A stretch of DNA of 64,000 nucleotides from Sweltsa coloradensis (taxonomy: Eukaryota > Arthropoda > Insecta > Plecoptera > Chloroperlidae). Both the position numbers and the translations under genes were made by a program. Positions 61,226 to 64,000 of the stretch are shown here, in pieces; positions within the stretch are counted from its first letter, which is position 1; every line of letters starts with the position of its first letter. The stretch lies in the NCBI GenBank assembly GCA_024449915.1, contig JAMZAV010000064.1:620001-684000 (forward strand), read 5' to 3'. The notes beneath the pieces were generated by a model. That model saw nothing but the letters and a program-made list of their open reading frames with translations, did no database searches and was not told where the DNA came from.

Positions 61226-62525
61226 TGCGCAAAGTTGGGGGGCACTCTCACAATTTATGTATTTACTAAATAAGAAAGTTAGTTTTAGCAAATAGGCGTT
61301 TTGCGTGATTTCAAAGTTTGTATTGGTGTTGATGGTTTTTGGAATTGGGAATATATCGTTTGTATACATTTGTTTGGCTCTTTCCATCACATTACATCCA
61401 CCCGGTTATTTTGTTTACCCAAGTTAAAACAGCTTTCAAAGAAAAACAGACTTTGTTTGAGATATTGCCCGAAGATGGTTCTCAACCGTACAGCATCTGT
61501 ATTGGAAGCTTTTGCCAACTCGCCAAACCGAACAAGAAACAGGGGAACTCAATACGCCAACTCTCTTTCCCCCCACCCCCCCCTCATAACATACTTTGAC
61601 TTCAGCATAATTTTATTTATTGATTTCTTTAAGAAATTTGGGTAGAATTATTCCACCCGTGGGATTACTTTTTAAAAGTTTGAAGCATATCTACAATACG
61701 AACACAGTTTCCGGTTAAATTCAAATTACGCGTTTATATACGTAAAACTTGGATGATGTAAAGTTATTCATGCAATATAGAACTGAAAATTTGCCAAATC
61801 TTATTATCATTGCTAGCAAAACCCGTAGATTCTTATGCTAGCAGATATTTTTCGATTCTTACTGAATATACTAACATAAATCACATTGCTAGTGTTTTAT
61901 TGACATACTCGCATAGTTTTTTGTAAGGTGAATGCTGAAAACTAGCTCCATTTAATTTAAATAAACCATATATGTGAGATTATTTTCACGGATGATTGAT
62001 TTCCGAGAATAAGGAAGTGAGTTCGGTTTCCATTAACCTAATTCGTTCGTTTTAAAGTTCCTTTGTTGGTTGGTTCCCCAGAGATATAAGAATTGGAAAG
62101 AACTCTACTAATATGATTGAACAACTGTCCGCCAACTTTATCCGCCTTCAACTTTAATACTGCTTTCATTGTATTCTGTTCAATGATAGAGAATTGAAAA
62201 TAGGATTAGCTTTTGTGTTTGGTGAGCGTTTCGTGCTACTTTTTGGAAACTTTCAAGGGATTTATGCGTTAGGCTATGTATAGACAAACAACTGTGAGTA
62301 TTTACTATTGAACAATTATTAATAATTGATGTTTCTGAACGTTGTCATGGACGAATGTCTTCACTCAAAATATTATCTTGCAAAATTTGAGAACACCGAA
62401 AAAGGTTTAATTTAAATACGAATTACATTCATTTCGTTGGGGAAGAAACCCCTCCCTCTCCCCCCCCCCCTACAAGGTTTAGGGAATCGTTAACATTCAA
62501 ACCAATATCAAATTCCTTGAATTAG
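61226..62525. other. Unassigned sequence
   Basis: Short open frames only. A C-rich run at 62460-62471. Confidence 0.5.
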
Positions 62526-62890
62526 TTGGATGAGCGAAGCGAAGACTTTAATTTATTGATGAAAATTTGAGGGGACCTTCGAAATCTCTTAGCTTAGATC
62601 TGCCGGATACAACCAACGAAATATTTCTCATGAATATCGTACTTTTACGATTTGTTAGATTATTAACGCGATATTTTCGTGATATTTGGCCCGCGACCGG
62701 GCAAACGGCTACTCCGATCTTGATGAAACTTTATAGGAACGTTTGAAATCACTGAACTTAGATATGTTATGATTTTATGGACAATCAAAGAAATACATCT
62801 CATAGAAATCGTACTTTTAGGGCAACGATAATCAACCATAAAAGCTTATCCATCAACGCGACTGGAAAAGGCGTTAGCGAAGCGGCCTTG
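62526..62890 (+). mobile_element. Helentron-like element, subfamily C, copy 2
   Basis: 5' TTGGATGAGCGAAGCGAAG, interior with GGCCCGCGACCGGGCAAACG, inner TTATCCATCAACGC, hairpin AACGC/GCGTT, end CCTTG. Opposite orientation to the copy at 19495. Confidence 0.66.
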
Positions 62891-62937
62891 TTATTTCAAT
62901 TAAATAATTGGAGAAAGAGAGGGGAGAGAGTCTGTTC

Positions 62938-63110
62938 ACGCGTTATGCTCACATCACTCGAGACCACTCGGAAGGCTGTCGGTTCGATACTAACTACCGG
63001 CAATAGTGATTAAAGGGTTTTCCAAAGCAAATACTGGAATTGCGCCCCATAAAACAACCATTACGCGTTCCCTCCAATCTATCCCAAGGGTGTACCTGAG
63101 ATCCCCTTAC
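62938..63110 (+). mobile_element. tRNA-derived SINE, copy 3 (decayed)
   Basis: B-box-like GTCGGTTCGATACTAAC, then CCGGCAATAGTGATTAAAGG and a CAAATACTGGAATTG segment matching the SINE body. Its tail is lost. Confidence 0.55.
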
Positions 63111-63255
63111 AGAGTTTCTGCCAACGGCTCACCGAAACTACTATGAGATTTAGAGTACCTTGATGTGCAACCTGCAGTGGGAATCGTACTTCCGATGTAC
63201 CCATCCAGAAGATAACATTGTAAACTCTGTGTGTATGTGTAAAATATGAAGATTA

Positions 63256-63865
63256 CTAGGAAAACGCTTAAGTCCCGCCGCGTTGTTGGATGAGCGTAAT
63301 TGGTGCATTGAGCTGCCATGTGTTATGCGGATTTTCTGTTGTTCTGTGAAAAAATCATTACTAAGTTAAGATTTTTTTTTAAATTAAATTAAATAAAAAA
63401 TTAACTTAAATTTTAAATTTTTTTAATTAATCGTAATTTTAAAAAAGGAAAAATCGTAATATTGAAATTTTCATAAGAAATAAATATTCGATTGCGCACA
63501 AATTTTACACGAATATATTAATTCACAAAATTAAGGTTCTGTGAAAAAATCATTACAATCGGATAAAGCATGTAGGTGTTGTAAGTCGAAGAAATTTTTA
63601 AAAAATCGAAAAAAATCGTAAAATTGCGACTTTCATGAGAAATAATTTTTCGATTGTGCTCAAAAACGTGAGAGTTCTAAGTTCAAAGATTTCGTAGACC
63701 TCCATAAAATTTCATCGCAATCGGAGTATCGGTTTAGCCGGAATCGTGTTAACAAACAGACAAAAATACAAAAAGAAAGGAAAAAAAAGAAAAAAAAAAC
63801 ATTCCGGATTTTTTTCTCCAGTGTAGTGAAATGGAATCTTCGCTTCGCTCGCTACGCTCATCCAA
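63256..63865 (-). mobile_element. Helentron-like element, subfamily A, copy 7
   Basis: Complete: CTAGGAAAACGC (63256), hairpin, TTGGATGAGCGTAATTGG, AT-rich interior, shared block near 63710-63750, A/G-rich tract, 5' end CGCTCATCCAA (63865). Confidence 0.74.
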
Positions 63866-64000
63866 TTAGTTGATATATTTATTGTAAAGATAGAAAAATA
63901 AACGCGTTCAAGCCAATCTCTCAACGCGTGCGCTGGTTCCCGCTTGCCGCTGATGGGTTAATAACCACTCATACCGCTCAACCGCTCATAACCAGCTTCT

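Overview
The window looks like nuclear DNA of an invertebrate animal, probably marine. It is AT-rich, has no bacterial-style gene packing, and is dominated by mobile elements, many of them short and non-autonomous. The content (an animal-type non-LTR retrotransposon, a broken P2X7-type cytoplasmic domain, TTAA-flanked and Helitron/Helentron-like elements, tRNA-headed SINEs) fits a metazoan. Helitron-type elements with tandem repeats, and the frequent palindrome TAGGCCTA, recall molluscs and other marine invertebrates, but I cannot name the species. No complete host gene is recognisable. The long open frames are retrotransposon remnants or repeat-derived.

Layout. 1-1.9 kb: two copies of a dispersed repeat (family D) and tandem pieces of a Helitron-like 3' end (element I). 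1.95-12.5 kb: about 17 units of a ~476-bp tandem repeat, split by a 2.3-kb element lying between TTAA duplications with inverted ends. That element carries a decayed P2X7-type zinc-binding domain. A hairpin MITE sits inside another unit. 12.6-14.7 kb: mostly unassigned, with a reversed family D copy. 14.7-19.8 kb: a cluster of Helentron-like elements (subfamilies A, B, C), some truncated and joined end to end. 20.1-20.6 kb: 3' part of a dead LINE. 21.4-29.2 kb: SINE, hairpin MITE, microsatellites, a third full D copy, another A element. 31.6-32.3 kb: a B element. 36.0-37.5 kb: a diverged relative (F) with an internal tandem duplication and two tRNA-like heads. 38.1-40.25 and 57.8-59.4 kb: two copies of element I with a ~400-bp hairpin at one end. 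41.4-42.5 kb: two GC-rich, splice-bounded candidate exons on opposite strands. 44.0-45.7 kb: a LINE reverse transcriptase, broken by frameshifts, inserted into an older LINE. 49.6-51.7 kb: B elements in opposite orientations and a cluster of CRE-like sites. 53.6-54.35 kb: a 96-bp minisatellite inside a family G repeat. 56.3-56.95 kb: a 636-bp hairpin MITE. 59.4-64 kb: SINEs, a C element and an A element.

The most informative signal is the A/B/C/F group. Although their interiors differ, the members keep the same plan: a TTGGATGAGCG-type 5' end, its inverted copy just inside the 3' end, a small hairpin with an AACGC/GCGTT stem, and a CTAG terminus followed by T. This is the plan described for Helentrons and their non-autonomous relatives. 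One ~50-bp internal block is also shared across the subfamilies.
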